From NCBI GenBank assembly GCA_002402275.1, contig DHFN01000180.1, positions 1-17,349 on the forward strand: 17,349 nt of DNA, written 5' to 3'. The DNA is from Anaerolineales bacterium UBA4823 (GTDB lineage Bacteria > Chloroflexota > Anaerolineae > Anaerolineales > UBA4823). The position numbers and the translations under genes were made by a program. The notes under the pieces were generated by a model that did no database searches, had not been told where the DNA came from, and worked only from the letters and a program-made list of their open reading frames with translations. Within the stretch, counting starts at the first letter, position 1, and each line of letters opens with the position of its first letter. This document shows positions 1 to 7,688 of this stretch, piece by piece.

Positions 1-990
1 CCTTCCTCAAAGGATTCACCTCCTCCAATCAAAACGAATTTAACCGTCGTTGAATTAGCAGAGGAAATCCAAAAAGCAGTCGCAGATGGAATTTTGAAGG
101 TCAATTCCCAAATTACCCCATCCTCATCCCAATTAAGTCAATCCAGTTCCTCTTCTGAGGCAATTTTAGAAGCGAGGGGGTTAACGGTTGAATTTCCTGG
201 CCCTCCCAAAGTGACGGCCTTACAAGATATCAACTTACGCATTAATCGAGGTGAATTTATTGGGATCATCGGACAGAATGGGTCTGGAAAAAGCACCTTG
301 GTGAAAACATTTGTGGGTCTATTGCGACCTCAAAAAGGAAATGTGCTCTATAAAGGGCAAAGTATTCATAATTTATCCATCGGTGAAATCGCCCGTCGCA
401 TTGGATTGGTACTCCAAAATCCAGATTACCAGCTATTCACCTCTTCCTGCCGGGATGAGGTGCGTTTTGGGCTGCAAAACCTGGGATTACCCGAGTCTGA
501 AATCCCCCAACTCATTGATGAAGCGTTAGATTTAGTAGGGTTAAAAGACGAAGCCGATATCTTCCCATTTCGCCTTTCCTTTGGGGATCGTCGAAAACTA
601 GCAGTGGCGGCAACCATCGCATTAAATCCTGAAGTTTTGATAATGGATGAACCAACTACCGCACAAGACCACCGTGGTCGCTATCAACTGGCTGATCTCG
701 CTTTGGAATTGCATAACCAAAAAGACAGTACGATCATTATGATCACCCATGATGTAGACCTGATCGCCCGCTATGCCCAGCGCTTGATCGTGCTTTATGC
801 CGGAAAAATACTGTTAGATGGGCCAACTGATCAGGTTTTCCTGCAGATGGATGAACTCAAGAAAAGTTTTGTGATCCCCCCATTTACCACTCAATTGGCA
901 ATGGATCTGAAATCGTTAGGCATTCCCCCTAATATTATGACACTGGAGCAATTATTCGCATATTTCAATCCCCAACCCAAAGCGGAGTAA
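1..990 (+). CDS. ECF transporter ATPase, C-terminal ABC domain of a probable tandem fusion (5' end outside window)
   Basis: This is the ATP-hydrolysing subunit of an energy-coupling-factor (group II) vitamin or metal importer, acting on the cytoplasmic face with the EcfT protein encoded next. Seen: Walker A GQNGSGKST (bases 271-297), Q-loop LQNPDYQLF, a degenerate signature LSFGD (574-588) instead of LSGGQ, Walker B VLIMDEPTT followed by AQD, and the H-loop in MITHD. The frame has no stop back to base 1. The first possible start is a TTG at 94, in the middle of sequence that reads like the end of another ABC domain (LTVVELAEEIQKA) followed by a Ser/Gln-rich linker. I infer that the gene begins upstream and encodes two ABC domains, as in YkoD-like ECF ATPases. 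The LSFG-type signature fits a second domain of such fusions. The substrate is unknown because the S component is not in the window. Confidence 0.85.
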   Translation, partial: PSSKDSPPPIKTNLTVVELAEEIQKAVADGILKVNSQITPSSSQLSQSSSSSEAILEARGLTVEFPGPPKVTALQDINLRINRGEFIGIIGQNGSGKSTLVKTFVGLLRPQKGNVLYKGQSIHNLSIGEIARRIGLVLQNPDYQLFTSSCRDEVRFGLQNLGLPESEIPQLIDEALDLVGLKDEADIFPFRLSFGDRRKLAVAATIALNPEVLIMDEPTTAQDHRGRYQLADLALELHNQKDSTIIMITHDVDLIARYAQRLIVLYAGKILLDGPTDQVFLQMDELKKSFVIPPFTTQLAMDLKSLGIPPNIMTLEQLFAYFNPQPKAE

Positions 991-998
991 ACTAGATT

Positions 999-1805
999 AT
1001 GCAACCTGTTTTTCGTTATTCGCAATTAAACACCCCTATCCATCGCCTTCATCCATTAATTAAATTAGCTTATGTTGGATTGACATTGGTTTTGGTTATG
1101 TATCCCATTCGACCGACCGATTTACCCGTCTTGTTAATCTGGTTGGGTCTATCAGCTATACTGTGGGCAATAGCTCGAATTGAATTACGCCGTTTTGGGA
1201 CATTATTCAAAATCCTCTTAGGGACTTTCTTATTTATTATCATAATTCAAGGCTTTACCTACCGATTTGGTCACACCCCTTTGATTACCTTTGGCCATCT
1301 ACGATTATGGGAAGCAGATTTAGGCGTGATCACTAAAGAAGGAGTATGGTTTGGGATCGTGCTCTGCATCCGTGTACTAGCAGCAGCTTCTTCTCTGCCG
1401 CTATTTGTGATGACCACTTCGACCTCGGAAATTATGACTGCTATGGATAAATTACATATCCCCAACACAGCGACCTTTATGTTTGTCAGTGCTTTATCCT
1501 TTACCACATTGATCTTCGAAATGTGGGGTTCTATTGTGGAAGCCCAAAAATTACGGGCCTTTGATATTGATCGGATGAATATTTTTCAACGGGCTTTCAA
1601 AGCCTATATTCCGATCATTACTCCATTGATCTTGTTGCTTTTTCGGAAGGCAAATGATTTTCAAATTGCCATGGAAACAAAAGGTTTTGGAGCGCCAACT
1701 AAACCGACCGCAATCGAGGTATTGAATGTCCGCTTAGCGGACTATTTATGGCTGGCTTTTATCGTGGCAGTATTCGTCACCTGCACTGTCGTGAAATTCG
1801 CATGA
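999..1805 (+). CDS. ecfT: ECF transporter transmembrane component EcfT
   Basis: This is the membrane scaffold of an ECF importer. It joins the ATPase pair to the substrate-binding S component and carries the movement caused by ATP hydrolysis. The 268-residue length is normal for the family. Hydrophobic segments lie near residues 21-60, 70-86, 115-138, 160-178 and 246-265. The two cytoplasmic coupling-helix motifs are recognisable as EAQKLRAFD (181-189) and AMETKGFG (224-231), variants of the usual Ala-Arg-Gly/Ser motifs; the second has Thr-Lys-Gly in place of Ala-Arg-Gly. It starts with ATG 8 bp after the ATPase stop, with a weak GGAG in the ATPase tail, so co-transcription is very likely. 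The order A-T matches ykoD-ykoC-type operons. The substrate cannot be inferred here. Confidence 0.87.
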   Translation: MQPVFRYSQLNTPIHRLHPLIKLAYVGLTLVLVMYPIRPTDLPVLLIWLGLSAILWAIARIELRRFGTLFKILLGTFLFIIIIQGFTYRFGHTPLITFGHLRLWEADLGVITKEGVWFGIVLCIRVLAAASSLPLFVMTTSTSEIMTAMDKLHIPNTATFMFVSALSFTTLIFEMWGSIVEAQKLRAFDIDRMNIFQRAFKAYIPIITPLILLLFRKANDFQIAMETKGFGAPTKPTAIEVLNVRLADYLWLAFIVAVFVTCTVVKFA

Positions 1806-1837
1806 GGAACGATTTTCCTCAGCGAAGTACTTCTGCT
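1803..1837. terminator. weak inverted repeats between convergent genes
   Basis: Two short inverted repeats fill the gap between the convergent EcfT and DUF92 genes. TGAGGAA (1803-1809, starting in the EcfT stop codon) pairs with TTCCTCA (1815-1821) over a 5-nt loop. The palindrome GAAGTACTTC (1824-1833) is flanked by AGC and GCT with a one-base bulge. Neither is followed by a T-run, so a role as bidirectional terminator is only a guess from position. Confidence 0.28.
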
Positions 1838-1867
1838 ATAAATCCAACTACCTAAAGTCAAGGACAA

Positions 1868-2677
1868 TTAAAGACTCGCCAACCCAATTGCAATCAGTGC
1901 CGCAACTCCTGTGCAAGCTAAGTTTACTCCATCGTTGTTTAACCAAGCCCAGCCTTGAGAATAAAGGGTCTTCTCACCACACGAATGGAGGGGATGTTTC
2001 TCCGTGTTTTGATTACAGCGCGGGCAATGATAGATCACTTGTACGCTTGCTCCCAAAAGAGAATCGAGTAAACTTCCAGCCATTCCGCTTAACCAGACGA
2101 TGACAAAATAGGGAAATTTAGACTGAATAAAGCTCAACCCAACCAGAGCAATAAGTAGCGACCCAGCGCAGGCTGCCAGCCAACCGAGCATGCTCACTCC
2201 CCCCGAAGTTCCCCTCTCTACAACTCGCCCATTGGTGATCAGTCGTGGTGGTTTGAGAGATAGCACACCAATCTCGGTTGCCCAGGTATCCGCGTTAGCG
2301 GCTGCCAGGCTGGCGCTGGCTGCTAGAAATGGCATTCCTGAATGGGGAAATAAACCCTGAAGCAACACACAACCAGTGGCAATGCCTCCATTTGCCAATA
2401 CCTGAACCCAATCACGCCGGGCTCCCTTTTCATTTTGAGATGCCAGACTTTGCTTTCGCCGGAGAAATAACCGGGAGAGGATGCTTGATGTGAGGAAAAA
2501 TGTGATCAGCAATATTGCCCATCCCCATCCCCCGATTCCAAAGATCAGAGTACCCATTCCAAAAGCAGTTATGGCTCCACTGATAGTTAAAGCTCCCTTC
2601 CAATAAGCTAACCAACTTATCGGGAGGCTGAGTAAAATGCCATAACCTAGATGCACAACCGATATATTATCCCACAT
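1868..2677 (-). CDS. DUF92 / TMEM19-family integral membrane protein
   Basis: A 269-residue polytopic membrane protein of the DUF92 (TMEM19) family. The core signature is clear: NADTWATEIG (128-137, an Asp and a Glu five residues apart), GTSGGVS (156-162), GSLLDSLLGA (201-210), and a late cytosolic-looking loop CPRCNQ...HSCG (Cys218, Cys221, His231, Cys233) leading into WLNNDGVN (245-252). Membrane segments lie at about 10-25, 30-48, 50-68, 95-110, 163-183, 188-210 and 250-268. A plant member, VTE6, is described as a phytyl-phosphate kinase, and by analogy this could be a polyprenyl or phytyl-phosphate kinase; that is inference only. The start ATG lies inside the last codons of the upstream PH-domain gene (11-nt overlap), with no clear Shine-Dalgarno sequence, so translation is probably coupled. 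Confidence 0.85.
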   Translation of the reverse strand: MWDNISVVHLGYGILLSLPISWLAYWKGALTISGAITAFGMGTLIFGIGGWGWAILLITFFLTSSILSRLFLRRKQSLASQNEKGARRDWVQVLANGGIATGCVLLQGLFPHSGMPFLAASASLAAANADTWATEIGVLSLKPPRLITNGRVVERGTSGGVSMLGWLAACAGSLLIALVGLSFIQSKFPYFVIVWLSGMAGSLLDSLLGASVQVIYHCPRCNQNTEKHPLHSCGEKTLYSQGWAWLNNDGVNLACTGVAALIAIGLASL

Positions 2678-3635
2678 AGGTTATGAAAGAAATAGCAAAA
2701 TAGAAGAGAATCCCGGTTATCAAACTAGAGACCCATAACAAATAAGCATAAAATTGATAGTTTTTCGAAAAGTTTTGTAACTCAGAGGCTATTGAAACCG
2801 CCATTGGGTTTGCAAATTGTAACGCCCGCCGATAAAAAAAGAGTCCGAAAATGGAGTTGAGCAGATAAAACAATCCATTCAATAATGGTAAAAGTAATAA
2901 ATAAGTAGGGGGTGCTGGTTCTGTAGCAGAAAAGGTCATGTATACCTCTTGCATATTGGGAATGGTCAAACTTACCCAAGCAATTAGCCCTAAACTAAAT
3001 ATCAACCCCGCAATTAAAAGCCAGCGCGCCCATCGGTTTTGCCAAACTTGAAGCAGAATAATTGTAGGATACTGTGACCGTTGTTTCCAGGGAGCCATAC
3101 TCCCCAGTTCCATCAATCGTTGGATAGTGAAAATAAAATCAGCTTGTTTGCTTGGTGATATGACATAGACCTTCTCGTCTGTGGCAATGAGAACCATATG
3201 TTGAGTATCGGATGACAAATAATCTAACAGACTACCGTCCGCCAAACGCCTCTGACCAATAATAGCACCAGGAATATGGGCAAAGGGGAGAGGCAGCCTT
3301 TGATGCAAGATCTGTTGAACTTCCTGACTAGAACGAACCCAGCTAACGCTTTTCATAGGTATATCCTCGCTACGTAATCCCCAATGGAAGCGAATGCCAT
3401 TTCTTTCAAGAGAGTAAAAGGCACTCCGTAGTGCGAACCAATGATATAGCGTCCAAGCGACAATGCTGAAAGCAATCAATCCTAACATAAGGTAAACGAA
3501 AAAAAAACCACCAACTTCTGAGCGCAGCATCTTATAAAAGCTTAATCCACCACCCCCCATAAAGAGCAAAGAGATGATCCCAAGAAAGAGCAATCCATTC
3601 CGACGGGGTGGAGAAAAGCTAATTTTTTGATCCAT
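2667..3635 (-). CDS. polytopic membrane protein with a bacterial PH-like domain
   Basis: A 322-residue membrane protein. Two hydrophobic segments (about 14-34 and 43-68) precede a soluble stretch (about 70-178) that looks like a bacterial PH-type domain. It opens with YSLERNGIRFHWG and DIPMKSVSWV, has a central MVLIATDEKVYVISPSK strand pair, and ends in an amphipathic helix (ADFIFTIQRLMEL). Three further membrane segments follow at about 203-225, 245-268 and 294-317. PH-like domains of this kind are common in bacterial membrane proteins of unknown function. I do not recognise a catalytic site. It lies 102 bp downstream of the SIMPL gene and overlaps the DUF92 gene, so the latter two are likely co-transcribed. 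No Shine-Dalgarno sequence is seen; a 25-bp palindrome stands directly before the start codon. Confidence 0.68.
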   Translation of the reverse strand: MDQKISFSPPRRNGLLFLGIISLLFMGGGGLSFYKMLRSEVGGFFFVYLMLGLIAFSIVAWTLYHWFALRSAFYSLERNGIRFHWGLRSEDIPMKSVSWVRSSQEVQQILHQRLPLPFAHIPGAIIGQRRLADGSLLDYLSSDTQHMVLIATDEKVYVISPSKQADFIFTIQRLMELGSMAPWKQRSQYPTIILLQVWQNRWARWLLIAGLIFSLGLIAWVSLTIPNMQEVYMTFSATEPAPPTYLLLLPLLNGLFYLLNSIFGLFFYRRALQFANPMAVSIASELQNFSKNYQFYAYLLWVSSLITGILFYFAISFITYVG

Positions 3636-3636
3636 A

Positions 3637-3661
3637 GTTTTATCTTACCATAAGATAAAAC
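3637..3661 (-). promoter_or_regulatory. 25-bp palindrome directly upstream of the PH-domain gene start
   Basis: GTTTTATCTTA (3637-3647) and TAAGATAAAAC (3651-3661) are perfect 11-nt reverse complements around a 3-nt centre, and the palindrome ends one base before the start codon at 3635. On the coding strand it could be an operator, or an RNA hairpin close enough to the start to affect ribosome entry. It contains TAAGAT, a poor match to a -10 element, 6 nt before the ATG. Confidence 0.5.
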
Positions 3662-3737
3662 ATGTTCCCATTTCGTTTATTCGTGATCATCATTCGTGGA
3701 TGGTTTTACTCTGGTTCGCAAACCACCTTCCCCTTCC

Positions 3738-4472
3738 TCATTCAATCGTATAAACAACATTCACGTCTACTTCGATAATCATTTGCCCAGGGGAAATGGG
3801 CGCTTCTGCATTCATGGCAACGCCCGCTCCACCTTTACCTACATAAGCTGGTATAGGAGCTGAGCCATAGACCGAGATATTCATTACCTGCCCCAGGGTG
3901 ATGCCGGCTGCTTTTGCCAATTCATTTGCTTGAGTTTGGGCATCCTGCACTGCAGAGGTACGCGCTGCCGAGAGTGCCTCGCTCCGATCAGCCACGTCGA
4001 AGGAAATTCCATTAATCGTGTTCGCCCCAGCGCTCACAACTGCATCCAATAATGGACCAATCTGCTTGATATTCCGCAGTGTCACATAAACCGTGTTGTC
4101 AACTATATATAATATTCCTACAACCTTGCCAGTTTGATCGGTTTGTTGCTGTGGGTAAATACTGAAATTGGTGGTTTGGATATCTTTTGAATCCGTTACG
4201 AATTTCTTCAGTGCTTCGCTTACTTTTTGTGAAAGCGTGTTATTATCTTCAACGGCTATACTGGCTTCTTTATCTTCTGTATGGACCCCAATCGATATGT
4301 AAGCGATATCGGGTGTCAAGTAGGATTTTCCCACCCCTGTAACCGTCAAGGTGTGCGGGTTTTGGGTATCCGTACTGGTAGCTTGGGCATAAGTGGGGGT
4401 AGAGCTACAACCAGTCAGTACAAGAGCACTTATCATCACAACCAAAATAAAGGTAACTATTTTATTTCTCAT
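3738..4472 (-). CDS. SIMPL (DUF541) domain lipoprotein
   Basis: A 244-residue secreted lipoprotein. The signal peptide runs MRNKIVTFILVVMISALVL followed by lipobox LTGC with Cys22. The rest is a SIMPL/DUF541 domain: LTVTGVGKSYLTPDIAYISIGV, TDSKDIQTTNFSIYP, ANTINGISFDVAD and a helix ending ANELAKAAGI before the final strands. Relatives are periplasmic or extracytoplasmic, including the E. coli oxidative-stress protein YggE, but the molecular role of the family is not settled. An upstream in-frame ATG at 4508 would add 12 residues ahead of the signal peptide. The start at 4472 is chosen because GGAG lies 6 nt before it and it gives a canonical lipoprotein signal. It has its own 250-bp upstream region with several inverted repeats. 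Confidence 0.88.
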   Translation of the reverse strand: MRNKIVTFILVVMISALVLTGCSSTPTYAQATSTDTQNPHTLTVTGVGKSYLTPDIAYISIGVHTEDKEASIAVEDNNTLSQKVSEALKKFVTDSKDIQTTNFSIYPQQQTDQTGKVVGILYIVDNTVYVTLRNIKQIGPLLDAVVSAGANTINGISFDVADRSEALSAARTSAVQDAQTQANELAKAAGITLGQVMNISVYGSAPIPAYVGKGGAGVAMNAEAPISPGQMIIEVDVNVVYTIE

Positions 4473-4502
4473 TTTTCTACTCCATTTTTCGCGAATTATT
4501 TT

Positions 4503-4571
4503 GATCAAGGAATTCTTGATCCCTTATATCTATAACGTAAAAAATCCATTTTTCGTTCCGTGAATTACGGA
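4503..4571. promoter_or_regulatory. two inverted repeats with identical GAATT centres upstream of the SIMPL gene
   Basis: GATCAAG-GAATT-CTTGATC (4503-4521) and TCCGT-GAATT-ACGGA (4557-4571) are perfect inverted repeats with 7-bp and 5-bp arms. Both have the same 5-bp spacer, and their centres are 52 bp apart (about five helical turns). They lie 31-99 bp upstream of the SIMPL start codon, where operators would be expected. TATAGAT on the minus strand between them (4526-4532) could be a -10 element. No regulator can be named. Confidence 0.35.
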
Positions 4572-4610
4572 TAGAGGTCATAGGAGCAGGTTTGTTCATC
4601 ATCTCCAGCG

Positions 4611-4627
4611 TGATTGATCGCAATCAT
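4611..4627. promoter_or_regulatory. FNR/CRP-like box candidate
   Basis: TTGAT-CGCA-ATCAT (4614-4627) matches the FNR half-site pattern TTGAT-N4-ATCAA at nine of ten positions. It is embedded in the perfect inverted repeat TGATTG-ATCG-CAATCA (4611-4626). It lies about 140 bp upstream of the SIMPL start and just downstream of the transporter operon. A single match of this length can occur by chance. Confidence 0.25.
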
Positions 4628-4722
4628 CCTTGGCATTTTAATTATGTAGATATACACCTATAACCCCCCTCTTACCCTTATATAACCGTCACATTGGGTT
4701 TTGAAACAAGGTCAGTTCTTGG

Positions 4723-6795
4723 TTAATCCTGTGAATCGCCTGTCCGCCCTACTAACTCCGAGAAGAAGCAGGCACTTAAATGTCTCCCATCCATTGGCGC
4801 ATTAAAAGAGGGAGACTCATCTATGCAACGTTCTCTTCTATAACGGCAGCGAGGGTGAAATGAACAACCGGAAGGTGGATGACGTGGGTCAGGGATTTCG
4901 CCTTCTAATAGGATTTGTTTTCTCTTGCGGCGGATTTCTGGATCAGGTATAGCAATTGCGGAAATTAACGCCTCGGTATAAGGATGCTTGGGTTGGTTGA
5001 AGATATCTTCATTTTCCCCTATCTCGATAATTTTTCCCAAATACATCACCGCCACTCGATCAGCAATGAATTGGACAACATTGAGGTTATGGGTGATCAA
5101 GATGTAGGTTAAACCCAATTTTTCGCGTAATTCCTTTAATAAATTCAAGACTCCTGCTGCTACAGATACATCTAGCCCAGCAGTAGGTTCATCTGCAACT
5201 AATAAGGCTGGGTTGAGGGCTAATGCTCGGGCAATTCCCACTCGTCGTGCTTGCCCACCGGAAAGCTGATGGGGATATTTATCCGCTTGTTCACTAGATA
5301 AACCCACCATTTCCAGTAATTCACTGACTTTACGATCTGGATCTACAGCAATTTTATGGATATTAAATGGTTCGAGTAATAATTCCGCGACTCGTTTGCG
5401 CGGGCTCAGACTGGAAATGGGGTCTTGAAAGATCATTTGCATCTTTGCGCGGAGCGCTCTTTTTTGGGCAGGGTTAATTTTGGTTAATGGATTGCCATCC
5501 ACATTTACTTCCCCAACAGTGGGTTCTTCTAACCCCAGGATGGTTCTACCTAGGGTCGTTTTTCCAGAACCGCTCTCACCTACTATTGCAAGGGTTTCCC
5601 CCCGATAAACCATGATGTCAATCCCTCGCACTGCTTTTAAGGGAGCTGGTTCCTGGCCCAAGATTTTAGACAATAAGCCAAGATTTTCTTGAAAATGAAC
5701 CTCAACTCGGTTTGCTTTAACAATTGTCTTATCCTTAAATTGCCTTGATTCCACAAGGTTTATCGCCGGTTCATTTTGGGATTCATTCATAATAATGGTT
5801 TTTTCGGAAGTTTGTTGCCAGTCTGGTTGAAAAATGTGACACCAAACTTTTTGCCCTTCCCGTTCATATTCAAGGGGTTCCTGTTCATGACAGATCGTTT
5901 GAGCAAATTGACAGCGAGGGGCAAATTTACAACCCACCGGTAAATTGATTAAGCTTGGAACCCGTCCGGGAATCGTTGCTAAAAAACGAGAATTGGTTTC
6001 GTAGGTTGGGTGCGAACGTAATAGAGCCTGAGTATAAGGATGTAAAGGTTGTTTAAATAAATGCCAAACGTCACCGGTTTCAACAATATTTCCAGCATAA
6101 AGGACGATCACTTCATCACATAATTGGGCAACAATCCCCAAGTCATGTGTAATATATAGAATCGAAGTTTGAAATTCGTCCCTTAATGAGCGGATCAAAT
6201 CCGTGATCTGCGCTTCTAATGTCACATCGAGAGCCGATGTCGGTTCGTCAGCAATTAAGAGTGCTGGATTAGCTTGTAATGCCAAGGCAATCATAATCCG
6301 CTGGCGCATCCCACCCGAAAACTGATGGGGGTAATCGCGGATACGGTTTTGGGCATCTGGTATTCCTACCCGGTCCAACATCTCAATTGCTTTTTGGCGG
6401 GCTTCAGAACGACTCAATTTTTGATTTTTTCCACAATGAGCCAGAATAGCGTCTACCATCTGTTCTTCAACACTAAAAACCGGATTGAGGCTGGTCATCG
6501 GGTCTTGAAAAATCATGGAAATTTTATGACCGCGTACTTCTCGCATTGCATTTTCACGCAAAGAGAGTAAATTCTGCCCTTGAAAATACAGTTTACCAGC
6601 TGAAACCATTCCATTGGGCGGGAGCAAACGAATAAGAGCTAAGGCAATGCTGCTTTTCCCACAACCCGATTCACCCACTAAACCAACTATTTTCCCTTGT
6701 TCAACCGAAAAATCAACGTTTCGCACTGCCGATAGCTTTGCTTCGCGAGTGTGATAAGTAATAGCTAGATTTTCAACTTTGAGAATCGCTTCCAT
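4723..6795 (-). CDS. fused DppD-DppF-type peptide ABC transporter ATPase
   Basis: A single 690-residue polypeptide carries both ATPases of a Dpp/Opp/Nik-family importer. Domain 1 has Walker A GESGCGKSS (41-49), signature SGGMR (160-164), Walker B LLIADEPTS, H-loop His217, and the family C-terminal extension with Cys289, 295, 302 and 319. Domain 2 has Walker A GESGSGKTT (406-414), LSGGQ (511-515), LLVADEPTAG, His569 and Cys644, 650, 657 and 676. The two four-Cys sets match the [4Fe-4S]-binding pattern reported for this family. The domains are joined by a polar linker around 325-360 that contains Met336, possibly a relic of a separate start with no Shine-Dalgarno sequence. The start at 6795 overlaps the permease stop (TGATG). 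An extension to 6912 would only read through the permease gene. Natural fusions such as GsiA and YejF are known. Confidence 0.93.
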   Translation of the reverse strand: MEAILKVENLAITYHTREAKLSAVRNVDFSVEQGKIVGLVGESGCGKSSIALALIRLLPPNGMVSAGKLYFQGQNLLSLRENAMREVRGHKISMIFQDPMTSLNPVFSVEEQMVDAILAHCGKNQKLSRSEARQKAIEMLDRVGIPDAQNRIRDYPHQFSGGMRQRIMIALALQANPALLIADEPTSALDVTLEAQITDLIRSLRDEFQTSILYITHDLGIVAQLCDEVIVLYAGNIVETGDVWHLFKQPLHPYTQALLRSHPTYETNSRFLATIPGRVPSLINLPVGCKFAPRCQFAQTICHEQEPLEYEREGQKVWCHIFQPDWQQTSEKTIIMNESQNEPAINLVESRQFKDKTIVKANRVEVHFQENLGLLSKILGQEPAPLKAVRGIDIMVYRGETLAIVGESGSGKTTLGRTILGLEEPTVGEVNVDGNPLTKINPAQKRALRAKMQMIFQDPISSLSPRKRVAELLLEPFNIHKIAVDPDRKVSELLEMVGLSSEQADKYPHQLSGGQARRVGIARALALNPALLVADEPTAGLDVSVAAGVLNLLKELREKLGLTYILITHNLNVVQFIADRVAVMYLGKIIEIGENEDIFNQPKHPYTEALISAIAIPDPEIRRKRKQILLEGEIPDPRHPPSGCSFHPRCRYRRERCIDESPSFNAPMDGRHLSACFFSELVGRTGDSQD

Positions 6796-7688
6796 CACAT
6801 CCCCCTCGTTCCCGACAAACGCGGATCCAGGACATCCCGCAAAGTCTCGCCGAATAAGGTGAAACCCATCGTTGTGAAAATCAATGCCAAACCAGACCAG
6901 GTCACTGGCCAAGGCGATAAACGAATGTTATAAAAACCATCATATAGAATTACCCCCCAAGATGGAGTGGGCGGGCGCACACCCAAACCCATGAAAGACA
7001 GACCAGCTTCAAAAGTGATCACCCAAGGTAAATCCATCGCTGCCAGGATCAAAGCCGGAGCGATCACATTGGGTAAAATATGAGAAAAGATGATCCGGGG
7101 GTTAGTTGCCCCTAATGATCGCTCTGCCTCTACATAGACTGCCTCGCGGGCAGAAAGTACCTGAGCGCGGATTACACGGGCATAATTTGGCATCCAGGTA
7201 ATTCCAATTATGATCACTACATTGACTAATGAAGGACCCAATAATGCCAGGATTGCTAAAGAGAGAATCAAAGAGGGAAATGCTTGCAATGAATCCATCA
7301 AGATGACAATCAGGTTATCCACAGTCCCACCGATGTAACCCGCAACAAGTCCAAATAAAATGCCCAGGCTGATGGCAATAGTAACCGATGGAATAGCGAC
7401 ACTTAAGGCGATTCGGGCACCATAAACTAGGCGCGAAAATAAATCGCGTCCTAATTGATCAGTTCCAAGCCAATAATGGGCAGAAGGTCCTTGGAAACGA
7501 TTCGGAATGTCTTGACGAGCAAAATCATAGGGGGCTATCAAAGGTGCAAAAATGACCGTGATGATAAAAAGAAGAACGATAGTAAAACCAATTGCTCCTT
7601 GAGGACGCCTGAGGATATCCAGTATAAAATCAAATCTCTCTAGATTAAATTTTAATGGCTGCGTTTTCAATGTGTTTTCCATGCTCAT
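6795..7688 (-). CDS. Dpp/Opp-type ABC permease, DppC-like
   Basis: The second membrane subunit of the oligopeptide-type importer, 297 residues. It has a cytoplasmic N-terminus, a first membrane helix at about 32-52, the periplasmic stretch with HYWLGTDQLGRDLFSRLVYGAR (71-92, hallmark of DppC/OppC), and further helices at about 95-118, 122-165, 205-225 and 255-280. The ATPase-docking EAA loop is VEAERSLGATNPRIIFSHIL (186-205). The ATG at 7688 overlaps the DppB-like stop by 4 nt (ATGA), and its own stop overlaps the ATPase start, so all three are translationally coupled. A second ATG two codons later (7682) is also possible. Confidence 0.93.
   Translation of the reverse strand: MSMENTLKTQPLKFNLERFDFILDILRRPQGAIGFTIVLLFIITVIFAPLIAPYDFARQDIPNRFQGPSAHYWLGTDQLGRDLFSRLVYGARIALSVAIPSVTIAISLGILFGLVAGYIGGTVDNLIVILMDSLQAFPSLILSLAILALLGPSLVNVVIIIGITWMPNYARVIRAQVLSAREAVYVEAERSLGATNPRIIFSHILPNVIAPALILAAMDLPWVITFEAGLSFMGLGVRPPTPSWGVILYDGFYNIRLSPWPVTWSGLALIFTTMGFTLFGETLRDVLDPRLSGTRGM

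Noticed and set aside
94..96. TTG at 94 as the start of the ECF ATPase
   Set aside because: The frame is open upstream to base 1, no ribosome-binding site precedes it, and the upstream codons resemble the end of an ABC domain.
3712..3725. TGGTT/AACCA hairpin downstream of the SIMPL stop as a terminator
   Set aside because: The stem is 5 bp with no following T-run.
4707..4722. CAAG/CTTG inverted repeat just after the ATPase stop as an operon terminator
   Set aside because: The stem is only 4 bp with a 7-nt loop and has a very short T-run; too weak to call.
6796..6912. N-terminal extension of the fused ATPase to 6912
   Set aside because: It lies wholly within the DppC-like permease gene in another frame; the ATG at 6795 begins the conserved ABC domain and overlaps the permease stop.
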